Of a stretch of 64,000 bases of DNA, positions 1 to 7,518 are shown in pieces (position 1 is the stretch's first letter; each line of letters opens with the position of its first letter). The notes below the pieces were generated by a model that saw only the letters and a list, made by a program, of their open reading frames with translations, had not been told where the DNA came from and did no database searches. The stretch spans positions 1 through 64,000 of the forward strand of contig CANCEU010000005.1 in NCBI GenBank assembly GCA_947375185.1, given 5' to 3'. The stretch comes from Chitinophagaceae bacterium (GTDB lineage: Bacteria > Bacteroidota > Bacteroidia > Chitinophagales > Chitinophagaceae). Made by a program: the position numbers and the translations under genes.

Positions 1-142
1 TTGGTTGCACCATTACCCATCTTTTTGTTTCAGATAAAACAGTGTCTTCAATTAATTTGAATCCCAAAATATGCGTGTAATACTGAATCGCTTCATCATA
101 ATCTCTTACAACGACTGCAACATGTGCCAAGTTTTGTTTCAT
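1..142 (-). CDS. VOC/glyoxalase-family protein (N-terminal part only)
   Basis: The gene runs off the left edge; only about 47 N-terminal residues are visible. The translation begins MKQNLAHVAVVVRDYDEAI, followed by a YYTHILGFKLIED stretch. This is the first beta-alpha-beta unit of the vicinal oxygen chelate fold, with the early HVAVVV histidine that often binds metal. VOC proteins include glyoxalase I, dioxygenases and resistance proteins, so the substrate cannot be named. A TACATTTG box on the minus strand (147-154) lies only 4 nt before the ATG. Confidence 0.75.
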   Translation of the reverse strand, partial: MKQNLAHVAVVVRDYDEAIQYYTHILGFKLIEDTVLSETKRWVMVQP

Positions 143-146
143 AAAT

Positions 147-154
147 CAAATGTA
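147..154 (-). promoter_or_regulatory. -7 promoter box of the VOC gene
   Basis: TACATTTG on the minus strand matches the Bacteroidota -7 consensus TAnnTTTG. It ends 4 nt before the start codon, so the transcript may be almost leaderless. No good -33 TTTG was found at the usual spacing. Confidence 0.4.
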
Positions 155-201
155 CAAATATTTGAAAGGTTTATTTATCTTCAACCTGTTAAAGCACTTG
201 T

Positions 202-819
202 ATGGCAACTACTAAAAATTTGATTTTTGATTTAGGCAATGTTTTATATGACATTGATTTCGTAAAAATGTACAAAGCGTTCGACGATTTAGGTATTCCA
301 AATTTTGCAAATCATTTTACATTGAACAAGTCGGATCAAATATTTTTTGATTTAGAGAAAGGGTTGATTACCGAGGAAGCATTTTGTACTGGCTTCAATG
401 CCCTATATAATTTAAGTCTTACCAAGGAGCAAATAATAGGTGCTTGGAATGCATTGTTAATTGGCTACCGAAAAGAGAGTATTGATTGGGTTAAGGACCA
501 CAATAGCAAATATGCTACATTTTTATACTCTAATACCAATCAAATCCATTACGACCATTTTATCCCTCAATTTTCAAGAGAAGTAGGTGGAAATTTCGAA
601 AATCTGTTCAAAACACCCTATTTTTCGCATAAAATGGGCCAAAGAAAGCCCGATCCGGCCTCTTTTTTGCATATTTTGGAAAAAGAAGGATTGATAGCCG
701 AAGAAACCATTTTTATAGACGATAATGAGCCTAATGTGATTGCGGCTGCTTCGGTAGGCATGCAGGTTTTGTTTTTACAACCCGGAATGCGCGTTGAAAA
801 CGACCTATTGGTTTGTTAG
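202..819 (+). CDS. HAD-superfamily hydrolase, YihX-like phosphatase
   Basis: A 205-residue cytoplasmic HAD subclass IA hydrolase. Motif I is FDLGNVLYDID at residues 9-19, with nucleophile Asp10; the DLGN form, with Gly in place of the second Asp, resembles the YihX group of sugar-phosphate phosphatases. Motif II is the Ser in LYSNTNQ, motif III the Lys in GQRKPDP, and motif IV the FIDDNEPNV acidic pair near the C-terminus. All four motifs are present, so an active phosphatase is expected; the substrate is unknown. It converges on the small gene at 835-1107. Confidence 0.85.
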   Translation: MATTKNLIFDLGNVLYDIDFVKMYKAFDDLGIPNFANHFTLNKSDQIFFDLEKGLITEEAFCTGFNALYNLSLTKEQIIGAWNALLIGYRKESIDWVKDHNSKYATFLYSNTNQIHYDHFIPQFSREVGGNFENLFKTPYFSHKMGQRKPDPASFLHILEKEGLIAEETIFIDDNEPNVIAAASVGMQVLFLQPGMRVENDLLVC

Positions 820-834
820 TGAAGTTGTAGAGAA

Positions 835-1107
835 TTATTTCTTAACTTCTTCAAAATCAATGTATTCGGCATCAATTTGAGCCTCTTTATTGGGCGTACT
901 TGTTGTGTTGCTTGTCGAATTTGAGTTGTTCCCGCCTTGTTGTCCCGCTGCGTTTTGGGCCCTTTTAAAAGCCTCAGCTTGTTGGCGTTGAGCCTGTTCC
1001 ATATTTTGTCTAACTGTTTTTACCCCTTTGCTTACAGGTACTATTATTTCAAAAATGACCTTGTATAGCAGGTAAATAATCAGTCCATCTATTATATACT
1101 TCCACAT
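835..1107 (-). CDS. Small membrane protein resembling DUF4834
   Basis: A 90-residue protein. It has one N-terminal hydrophobic helix (residues 4-27, IIDGLIIYLLYKVIFEIIVP), then a Gln/Arg/Ala-rich probable coiled coil, a low-complexity Asn/Ser/Thr/Gly stretch and a short acidic tail ending AEYIDFEEVKK. The arrangement and the IDAEYIDFEEV-type tail resemble the Bacteroidota DUF4834 family, whose function is unknown; the family call is from memory. It diverges from the rimP operon. Confidence 0.7.
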   Translation of the reverse strand: MWKYIIDGLIIYLLYKVIFEIIVPVSKGVKTVRQNMEQAQRQQAEAFKRAQNAAGQQGGNNSNSTSNTTSTPNKEAQIDAEYIDFEEVKK

Positions 1108-1111
1108 AATG

Positions 1112-1119
1112 CAAAAATA
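1112..1119 (-). promoter_or_regulatory. -7 promoter box of the DUF4834-like gene
   Basis: TATTTTTG on the minus strand fits TAnnTTTG. It ends 4 nt before the ATG at 1107, another case of a promoter abutting a start codon. Confidence 0.35.
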
Positions 1120-1137
1120 AGATACTATATAATATTA

Positions 1138-1169
1138 TTGGGTGATTTCATCCTGTTTTATTACCTTTG
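1138..1169 (+). promoter_or_regulatory. Promoter of the rimP-nusA-infB operon
   Basis: A TTG at 1138-1140 is followed after 21 nt by TACCTTTG at 1162-1169, matching the Bacteroidota -33/-7 pattern (TTTG, about 19-21 nt, TAnnTTTG). Transcription should start near 1174-1177, leaving a 5' leader of about 50 nt that contains the hairpin at 1191-1214. Confidence 0.65.
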
Positions 1170-1188
1170 TTCAAGAATAAGCAGAGAT

Positions 1189-1224
1189 ATGAAGGGAACG
1201 AAATCGTTCCCTTCTTCTTTTTAA
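1189..1224 (+). CDS. Possible 11-residue upstream ORF before rimP
   Basis: ATG at 1189 opens the 11-codon frame MKGTKSFPSSF, whose TAA (1222-1224) lies 2 nt before the rimP ATG. The frame contains the whole hairpin at 1191-1214, so a translating ribosome would unfold it and finish beside the rimP start. Nothing proves that it is translated; it may be chance. Confidence 0.3.
   Translation: MKGTKSFPSSF
1191..1220 (+). terminator. Terminator-like hairpin in the rimP 5' leader
   Basis: Arms 1191-1200 and 1205-1214 pair perfectly (10 bp, GAAGGGAACG stem) around an AAAT loop and are followed by TTCTTTTT. This is the shape of an intrinsic terminator, yet no rightward gene ends here: the preceding gene is on the other strand and the operon promoter lies upstream. 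It is therefore a candidate attenuator or translational control hairpin of rimP-nusA-infB. Confidence 0.55.
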
Positions 1225-1226
1225 CT

Positions 1227-1697
1227 ATGGAAGTAAACGATTTAAAAGAAAGGGTACACGGAATTATTGAACCTCTATTGGTAGAGGATCCGGAATATTT
1301 TTTGGTGTGGATCAAGGTAAAACCTGGTCATGTCATCAGAGTGTATTTAGATGGCGACAATGGGTTGCCTATTCAAAAGTGTATCTACTTTAACCGTAAA
1401 TTATACAGGGCCATTGAGGAAGCTGGCTGGTTTCCTGACGGAGATTTTGCTTTAGAAGTTTCTTCGCCGGGTGTTGATGAGCCTTTGTTATTAAAAAGAC
1501 AATACAATAAAAATATAGGTCGTAAAGTTGAAGTGGAAATGTTGGATGAAACCAAGAAAGAAGGCACATTAACAACAATAACTGAAACTGATATTCTTAT
1601 TGAGTGGACTGAGGGAAAGGGTAAAAAAGCAACCCAGCAACAATTGCTTATTCCATTCGAGCAAATAAAATCAACTATAGTTCAAATTCAATTTTAA
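1227..1697 (+). CDS. rimP: Ribosome maturation factor RimP
   Basis: RimP binds the 30S subunit and is needed for its late assembly. The protein has the N-terminal alpha/beta domain, with the family-typical FALEVSSPGVDEPL motif near residues 73-86, followed by a C-terminal SH3-like barrel (KEGTLTTITETDILIEW). I start it at ATG 1227 (156 residues), the usual family length; a longer frame from TTG 1167 would begin inside the -7 promoter box. It is first in the rimP-nusA-infB order conserved across bacteria and lies 38 nt before nusA. Confidence 0.93.
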   Translation: MEVNDLKERVHGIIEPLLVEDPEYFLVWIKVKPGHVIRVYLDGDNGLPIQKCIYFNRKLYRAIEEAGWFPDGDFALEVSSPGVDEPLLLKRQYNKNIGRKVEVEMLDETKKEGTLTTITETDILIEWTEGKGKKATQQQLLIPFEQIKSTIVQIQF

Positions 1698-1735
1698 CAA
1701 ATCATCAAGCGAGGAGCTTGAAAAAAAATTATGTT

Positions 1736-2986
1736 ATGGCAAGTATAAATTTGATTGAGGCGTTCCAAGAATTTAAAGACGCAGAAAGCATTGATCGTCC
1801 AACCATGATGAAAGTGGTGGAAGATGTTTTCAAAACTTTATTAAGAAAAAAATACGGTAGCGATGAAAATTTTGACGTTATCGTAAACGCTGAAAAAGGT
1901 GACTTGGAAATTATCCGTCGTCGTGAAATTCGTCCTGATGATGATGTAGACAATCCATTGGCTGAAGTTTCATATTCTGACGCAATCAAAATAGAGCCTG
2001 ACTTTGAGATTGGTGAGGAGTTATTAGAGGAAGTAAATATTTATGATTTTGGTCGTCGTGCAATTTTGGCTGCAAAGCAAACTTTAGCATCTCGTATCAA
2101 TGACTTAAAAAAGAATGCTTTAGTAAAAAAATATTCTGATCGTATTGGTGAAATCATCAATGCTGAAATTTATCAGGTTTGGAAAAAAGAGGTTTTGTTA
2201 TTAGATGAGGAAGGCAATGAATTAATTCTTCCTAAAACAGAACAAATTCCTCAAGACTTTTTCAAGAAAGGAGAAAATATTAGAGCGGTCATTGCGCGCG
2301 TGGATATGAAAAATAATTCACCGGTAATTATCTTGTCTAGAACAAGTCCTTTATTCTTAGCTAAATTATTAGAAATTGAAGTTCCAGAAATTTTCGATGG
2401 TTTAATCACTATCAAGAAAATTGTTCGCGAACCAGGTGAGCGTGCTAAAGTAGCTGTTGAATCATTCGATGATCGAATTGATCCAGTTGGCGCTTGTGTG
2501 GGTATGAAAGGTTCTCGTATACATGGAATTGTTCGTGAATTGAAAAACGAAAATATCGACGTAATCAACTTTACTACCAATACTCAATTATTAATTCAAC
2601 GTTCATTGACGCCAGCAAAAATCAGCTTCATGAATTTGGATAATGATCGTAAGCGTGCTGAAGTTTATTTACAAGCCGATCAAGTTTCTTTGGCGATTGG
2701 TCGTCGTGGCGTTAACATCAAATTAGCATCTGAATTAACAGGTTATGAATTAGATGTTTATCGTGAGGATGAGGAAGTGGTAGACGAATTTGATATCGAC
2801 ATGGATGAATTTACAGATGAAATTGAGCCATGGGTGATTGACGAATTTAAGCGTGTAGGTTGTGATACAGGACGAAGTGTATTGAAATTAAGCGCTGATG
2901 AATTAGAAAGAAGAACAGACTTAGAAAAAGAAACGATCGCTGAAGTGCGTCGTATCTTACAAGAAGAGTTTGACAAAGGTGAATAA
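1736..2986 (+). CDS. nusA: Transcription termination/antitermination factor NusA
   Basis: NusA binds RNA polymerase and nascent RNA and modulates pausing, termination and antitermination. The start at ATG 1736 gives MASINLIEAFQEFKDAE, the form usual in Bacteroidota; the frame also opens at TTG 1718. Order: N-terminal polymerase-binding domain (about 1-125), S1 domain (about 130-200), two KH domains (about 225-370, with VGACVGMKGSRI and AIGRRGVNI, each a GxxG loop) and a short acidic C-terminal part with a helix-hairpin segment. The 416-residue length fits NusA without the two acidic repeats of E. coli. Confidence 0.95.
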   Translation: MASINLIEAFQEFKDAESIDRPTMMKVVEDVFKTLLRKKYGSDENFDVIVNAEKGDLEIIRRREIRPDDDVDNPLAEVSYSDAIKIEPDFEIGEELLEEVNIYDFGRRAILAAKQTLASRINDLKKNALVKKYSDRIGEIINAEIYQVWKKEVLLLDEEGNELILPKTEQIPQDFFKKGENIRAVIARVDMKNNSPVIILSRTSPLFLAKLLEIEVPEIFDGLITIKKIVREPGERAKVAVESFDDRIDPVGACVGMKGSRIHGIVRELKNENIDVINFTTNTQLLIQRSLTPAKISFMNLDNDRKRAEVYLQADQVSLAIGRRGVNIKLASELTGYELDVYREDEEVVDEFDIDMDEFTDEIEPWVIDEFKRVGCDTGRSVLKLSADELERRTDLEKETIAEVRRILQEEFDKGE

Positions 2987-3001
2987 CCTTTGAATTAGAA
3001 G

Positions 3002-3067
3002 TATATTTGTATTAGGTGACTCGTCCCGCGTCATCTTAAGTATGAAACTGGGACAAAAAACAATAGA
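3002..3067 (+). promoter_or_regulatory. infB leader: possible internal promoter and alternative hairpins
   Basis: TATATTTG at 3002-3009 fits the -7 consensus but lacks a well-placed -33. Just downstream, two overlapping stems compete: GTGAC (3016-3020) with GTCAT (3030-3034), versus GTCCC (3023-3027) with GGGAC (3050-3054), the latter enclosing TCAT (3031-3034) paired with ATGA (3042-3045). The A-rich segment before the infB ATG follows. The structure is suggestive only. Confidence 0.3.
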
Positions 3068-5980
3068 ATGTCAGAATTGAAACTACCAAGACTGTTAGCA
3101 GCCGCGAAAGAATTTAATGTTGGTCAAGATACCATCATTGATTTCTTGGCAAAAAAAGGTTTTCCTAAAGACGACCTTAAGCCAACAGCTAAATTATCTG
3201 AAGAGCAGTATTATGCTTTACAGGCCGAATTCCAAAGCGATAAAGTAGCTAGGAATAAGGCGGATCATGTTGAATTGCCAAAAGGCGCCGGTGTCGACAA
3301 GGCGAAAAAAGTTGAGGAAGCTCCTGTTGCAGAAGTTAAAAAAGTAGAAGCTCCAAAACCTATAGTAGCAGAAGCTCCTAAAGTAGATGCATTTGCTGAA
3401 ATAGCGAATCCTACAAAAGAAGAGCCAGTTAAAGTAAAAGTAGAAGCGCCAGAAATGGAAGCTCCTAAAGTGATTAATAAGATTGATTTGTCATTGATTG
3501 ACTCTTCGACTCGTCCTAAAAAAGCGGTGAAGAAAACCGAACCTGCTCCAAGTGCAGATCAAGCTTCATCCAAAGAAAGCAACGAAACTGCTAAGCCAAA
3601 AGCGGCTCCCAAAAAAGAGGCGACAAAGGTAGAACCAGTTCCTGCACCTAAGCCTGCACCAGCTGCACCGGTAGATCATTCTATCGCTCCTGAAAATGTA
3701 CACGGCGAAATCACCAATATTCAAGCAGATAAGTTAACGGGTCCAAAAATTTTAGGTAAAATTGAATTACCTATAAATAGTGACACCCGTCCTAAGCCAT
3801 TGAGTCAGGAAGAAAAGCGTACGCGTAAACGTATTCCAGTTCAAGGTCAAGGTAATCGTCCGCAGGGTCAAGGCCAACAGGGAGGAAACACACAAGGCGG
3901 TGGATATCAAGGTAATCGCCCTAATAATGGCGGTGGCGGGTATCAAGGCAATCGCCCTAATAATGGTGGTGGCGGCTATCAAGGAAATAGACCAAATAAC
4001 CGTCCAGGTCAAGCAGGTGGTGGTCGTAGAAATGTTCCTCAAACTGCGGAACAAAAAGAAATTGATCAAAAAGCAATTCAAGATAAGATTAAGGAAACAC
4101 AAGCTAAATTATCTGGCCAAGGTGGTAGAGGTAAGAGCATGAAATCTAAATATCGTCGTCAAAGAAGGGAAGAAGCTGCTGAAAATGAGAACAACGAACA
4201 AAGAGAAGATAACAAGCTACAAGTAACTGAATTTGTTACTGTGAGTGAGTTGTCAAGCTTGATGGATGTAAGTTTTGCAGATATCATTAGCAAGTGTATG
4301 AACTTGGGTATCATGGTATCCATTAACCAACGTTTAGATGCCGAGGTTATTGAACTAGTTGCATCTGAATTTGGTTTTGAAGTTGAATTCGTTGGATTAG
4401 AAGAAGCGGAGGAAATGGATGAACAAGAAGAAGCGGATGACCTTGCAAATTTAGTAGAGCGTCCTCCAATTGTTACCATCATGGGTCACGTGGATCACGG
4501 TAAAACTTCATTATTGGATTATATCCGTAATGCAAATGTGGTTGCAGGTGAGGCCGGTGGTATCACTCAACATATTGGTGCTTATGAAGTGACTTTGCCA
4601 AATGGTAAAGCAATCACTTTCTTGGACACACCTGGTCACGAAGCCTTTACGGCAATGCGTGCTCGTGGTGCTAAAATTACAGACATCTCTATCATTGTTG
4701 TTGCTGCAGATGATGCGGTAATGCCTCAAACCAAGGAAGCCATCAGTCACTCGCAAGCTGCGAATGTACCAATGATTTTTGCGGTGAATAAAATTGATAA
4801 AGACGGTGCACAACCGCAAAAGATATACGAGCAATTGTCTCAAATGAATATCCTTGTTGAAGCTTGGGGTGGTAAATTCCAAAACCAAGAATTGTCTGCA
4901 AAACAAGGTTTGAATGTAGATGCATTGTTAGAAAAAGTGTTATTAGAATCTGAAATTTTAGATTTAAAAGCAAACCCTAATAGAGAAGCTACAGGAAGTG
5001 TTATCGAAGCGTCTTTGGATAAAGGTCGTGGATATGTTGCTACAATATTAGTTCAAAACGGAACCTTACGTCAAGGGGATTTAATTTTATCTGGCCAATT
5101 TTATGGTCGTGTAAAAGCGATGTTCAACGAGCGTAATCAAAGAATTGAAGTAGCACCTCCGTCAACCCCTGTTGTTATCTTAGGTTTGAATGGTGCTCCT
5201 CAAGCGGGTGAGAAATTCAAAGTATATGATGATGAAGCTGAAGCAAAAGAATTAGCAACTAAGCGCGCTCAATTATTAAGAGAGCAAGGCTTAAGAACTA
5301 GAAAACATATTACGTTAGATGAGATTGGTCGTCGTTTGGCTTTAGGAAACTTTAAAGAATTAAACATCATCATCAAAGGTGACGTGGATGGTTCGGTAGA
5401 GGCATTGAGCGATTCCTTACAAAAATTATCTACTGAAGAAATTGCAGTTAGAGTGGTATTGAAAGGCGTAGGTCAAATTTCTGAGTCAGATGTATTATTA
5501 TCTGCAGCATCTGATGCAATCATTATTGGATTTAACGTTCGTCCTAGTTTGCAAGCAAATCGATTAGCTGAAACCGAAGGCGTTGAGATTAAAACATATT
5601 CTATTATCTATAACGCGATTGATGAAATCAAGAGTGCGATGGAAGGTATGTTGGAACCAAAAATCCAAGAAAAAATTGTTGCGAATGTGGAAGTACGTGA
5701 GGTTTACAAATTCGACAAAGCAACCGTTGCCGGATGTTTTGTGTTAGATGGTAAATTGAGCAGAAACAGTAAGATTCGTATTATTCGCGATGGTATCGTT
5801 GAATTCCCAAGAGGTGAAGGACAAGCAGCTGAATTGGGAAGTTTAAAACGATTCAAAGACGATGTAAAAGAAGTAGTTTCCAATATGGAATGTGGTTTAA
5901 CTATTAAAAACTTTAGCGACTTGAAACCAGGTGATATCGTTGAAGCGTTTGAAGAAGAAGAAGTTAAACGTACTTTATAA
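3068..5980 (+). CDS. infB: Translation initiation factor IF-2
   Basis: IF-2 is the GTPase that brings initiator tRNA to the 30S subunit and promotes subunit joining. At 970 residues it has a long N-terminal region: a helical IF2_N-type segment ([27 protein letters not shown]), a Lys/Pro/Glu/Ala-rich linker and three 11-12-residue Gly/Asn/Arg repeats (residues 277-311). The GTPase domain starts at GHVDHGKTS (473-481), with DTPGHEAFT (G3) and NKID (G4), followed by domains II, III and IV that bind fMet-tRNA. Third in the operon, 81 nt after nusA. Confidence 0.97.
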   Translation: MSELKLPRLLAAAKEFNVGQDTIIDFLAKKGFPKDDLKPTAKLSEEQYYALQAEFQSDKVARNKADHVELPKGAGVDKAKKVEEAPVAEVKKVEAPKPIVAEAPKVDAFAEIANPTKEEPVKVKVEAPEMEAPKVINKIDLSLIDSSTRPKKAVKKTEPAPSADQASSKESNETAKPKAAPKKEATKVEPVPAPKPAPAAPVDHSIAPENVHGEITNIQADKLTGPKILGKIELPINSDTRPKPLSQEEKRTRKRIPVQGQGNRPQGQGQQGGNTQGGGYQGNRPNNGGGGYQGNRPNNGGGGYQGNRPNNRPGQAGGGRRNVPQTAEQKEIDQKAIQDKIKETQAKLSGQGGRGKSMKSKYRRQRREEAAENENNEQREDNKLQVTEFVTVSELSSLMDVSFADIISKCMNLGIMVSINQRLDAEVIELVASEFGFEVEFVGLEEAEEMDEQEEADDLANLVERPPIVTIMGHVDHGKTSLLDYIRNANVVAGEAGGITQHIGAYEVTLPNGKAITFLDTPGHEAFTAMRARGAKITDISIIVVAADDAVMPQTKEAISHSQAANVPMIFAVNKIDKDGAQPQKIYEQLSQMNILVEAWGGKFQNQELSAKQGLNVDALLEKVLLESEILDLKANPNREATGSVIEASLDKGRGYVATILVQNGTLRQGDLILSGQFYGRVKAMFNERNQRIEVAPPSTPVVILGLNGAPQAGEKFKVYDDEAEAKELATKRAQLLREQGLRTRKHITLDEIGRRLALGNFKELNIIIKGDVDGSVEALSDSLQKLSTEEIAVRVVLKGVGQISESDVLLSAASDAIIIGFNVRPSLQANRLAETEGVEIKTYSIIYNAIDEIKSAMEGMLEPKIQEKIVANVEVREVYKFDKATVAGCFVLDGKLSRNSKIRIIRDGIVEFPRGEGQAAELGSLKRFKDDVKEVVSNMECGLTIKNFSDLKPGDIVEAFEEEEVKRTL
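3896..4000 (+). repeat. In-frame tandem repeat in infB (33 + 36 + 36 bp)
   Basis: Units at 3896-3928, 3929-3964 and 3965-4000 encode [11 protein letters not shown]-type repeats in the disordered N-terminal linker of IF-2. Unit 3 carries several synonymous changes. Such RGG/YQGN-type stretches can bind RNA, but no function is shown here. Confidence 0.85.
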
Positions 5981-5989
5981 AATAATTAA

Positions 5990-6029
5990 GATTTGATAGT
6001 TGGGATAATCACCCAGCTATCAGATCTTT
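5990..6029 (+). terminator. Hairpin after infB
   Basis: Arms 5990-6004 and 6012-6026 pair over 15 bp (two G-U wobbles) around a 7-nt loop, beginning 9 nt after the infB stop. Only TTTA follows, so termination may be partial. It lies just before the PPIase start, and no clear new promoter is seen, so it may tune readthrough rather than end the operon. Confidence 0.5.
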
Positions 6030-6049
6030 ACCCATTAATTGTATTATTG

Positions 6050-7444
6050 ATGAAAATAGTTAGCGTTGTTTTTTCTTTAGTTTTATTGTCGTTTTCATTC
6101 TCGGCAAAAGCACAAGTTAAAAAAGTATTGGCCGATAAAATTATTGCCACAGTTGGAGATAAATTTATTTTAAGGTCAGATATTGATAATGCTAGTGCTG
6201 ATTATAAGAGACAAGCACAAGGACAAGAAGGAGTAACTATTCCAACAGATTGCCAAATTTTAGAAGGTCAATTAATTCGAAAAGCCTTGGTATTGCAGGC
6301 CGAAAAGGATTCAATCAATGTAACTGAGGATGAAATTCAAAATGCAATTGATAGTCGTATTCGAAGTTTCTTGCAACAATTTGGATCAAAGGAAGTGCTA
6401 GAGGAAGTTGCCGGTCGTAGTATTGGCCAATTAAAAGACGACTTTAGACTTTTAATAAAAGAACAAAAGTTGGCTGACGAAATGCAACAAAAAATTGTTG
6501 AGAAAATTAAAATTACACCAACCGAGGTACGCGCTTTTTATAATAAAATACCAACAGACAGCTTGCCTTTGTACGAGAGTGAAGTGCAAGTATTAGAATT
6601 GGTAATGCATCCAAAAGCAAATAGAGACGTGGAAGAATATGTGATTAAGCAAATGATGGATTATCGACGTCAAGTAGAGACTGGCGTTAATAAGTTTGAT
6701 CAATTGATAAAATTATATTCTGAGGATCCAAGTTCAAAGGAAAATTTAGGTCAATTCAATTTGAATAGAAACGAGAAAAATTTTGACCCTGCGTTTATGT
6801 CTGGATCTTTCCGCTTGAAAGAAGGTCAAATTTCTGCGCCTATTAAATCTAAATTTGGCTACCATTTAATTCAATTAATTTCAAGATCAGGTGATGATGC
6901 AGTGGTTAAACACATTTTACGTATCCCGCCTATCTCTAATGATGAGATTAATGAAACCAAGCATTTTTTAGATAGTGTTAGAAAAGATGTGGTTGGAGGA
7001 AAGTATAGTTTTGGCGAAGCAGTAAATAAGAATAGCGATGATGACGGGAGTAAATTTACTGGAGGTGCTATTTCGGGTAGAGATGGTTCAACTTATATTA
7101 ATTACGATCAATTACCTGACAAGGAAATGGTTGTATTATTAAAAACAATGAAACCAGGCGATGTGTCCGCGCCACAGGTATATACCGATGACAGAGGTAG
7201 AAAAGCAGTAAGATTGGTCTATTTTAAAGATCGTACCGAGCCGCACAAAGAAAACTTAAAAGAAGACTATAACCGTATTGCGGCCAGAGCGCTCGCTGTT
7301 AAGAAACAAAAGATATTAGAGCAGTGGTTTAACGATCATATCACTAATTATTACATCTTTATTGACGAGGCCTACCAAACTTGTGAAGAGATTAAAGACT
7401 GGTCTAAAGTGGCAAATGCCATTACTAAGCAAAAAACCTATTAA
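6050..7444 (+). CDS. SurA-like periplasmic peptidyl-prolyl isomerase
   Basis: A 464-residue exported chaperone, likely assisting outer-membrane protein folding. I start at ATG 6050 because it gives a clean signal peptide (MKIVSVVFSLVLLSFSFSAKA, cleaved before Q); the frame also opens at 5993. A SurA-N-like helical region (about 25-170) includes ILEGQLIRKALVLQAEKDSI. Two parvulin domains follow: the first near 180-285 (LYSEDPSSKENLGQFN, KSKFGYHLIQL) and a more degenerate second near 290-400 (GDDAVVKHILRI, GGAISGRDG). A paralogue of SurA rather than SurA itself cannot be excluded. Confidence 0.85.
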   Translation: MKIVSVVFSLVLLSFSFSAKAQVKKVLADKIIATVGDKFILRSDIDNASADYKRQAQGQEGVTIPTDCQILEGQLIRKALVLQAEKDSINVTEDEIQNAIDSRIRSFLQQFGSKEVLEEVAGRSIGQLKDDFRLLIKEQKLADEMQQKIVEKIKITPTEVRAFYNKIPTDSLPLYESEVQVLELVMHPKANRDVEEYVIKQMMDYRRQVETGVNKFDQLIKLYSEDPSSKENLGQFNLNRNEKNFDPAFMSGSFRLKEGQISAPIKSKFGYHLIQLISRSGDDAVVKHILRIPPISNDEINETKHFLDSVRKDVVGGKYSFGEAVNKNSDDDGSKFTGGAISGRDGSTYINYDQLPDKEMVVLLKTMKPGDVSAPQVYTDDRGRKAVRLVYFKDRTEPHKENLKEDYNRIAARALAVKKQKILEQWFNDHITNYYIFIDEAYQTCEEIKDWSKVANAITKQKTY

Positions 7445-7491
7445 TTTTCGATTTTTTCGACTGCTTCTTAGATAAGATTAAGGAACTATCG

Positions 7492-7499
7492 TAAATTTG
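7492..7499 (+). promoter_or_regulatory. -7 promoter box of purF
   Basis: TAAATTTG matches TAnnTTTG and lies 19 nt before the purF ATG. A TTAG at 7468-7471, 20 nt upstream, is a weak -33 candidate. Confidence 0.45.
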
Positions 7500-7518
7500 T
7501 GGCTCCTTAAACACCATC

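Noticed and set aside
3896-4000. Direct repeats as a CRISPR array
   Set aside because: The units are contiguous, in frame within infB and lack unique spacers; they encode a peptide repeat.
4511-4973. Two overlapping leftward frames of 76-131 codons inside infB
   Set aside because: They lie antisense to the conserved IF-2 GTPase domain, have no recognisable domain and reflect codon bias of the real gene.
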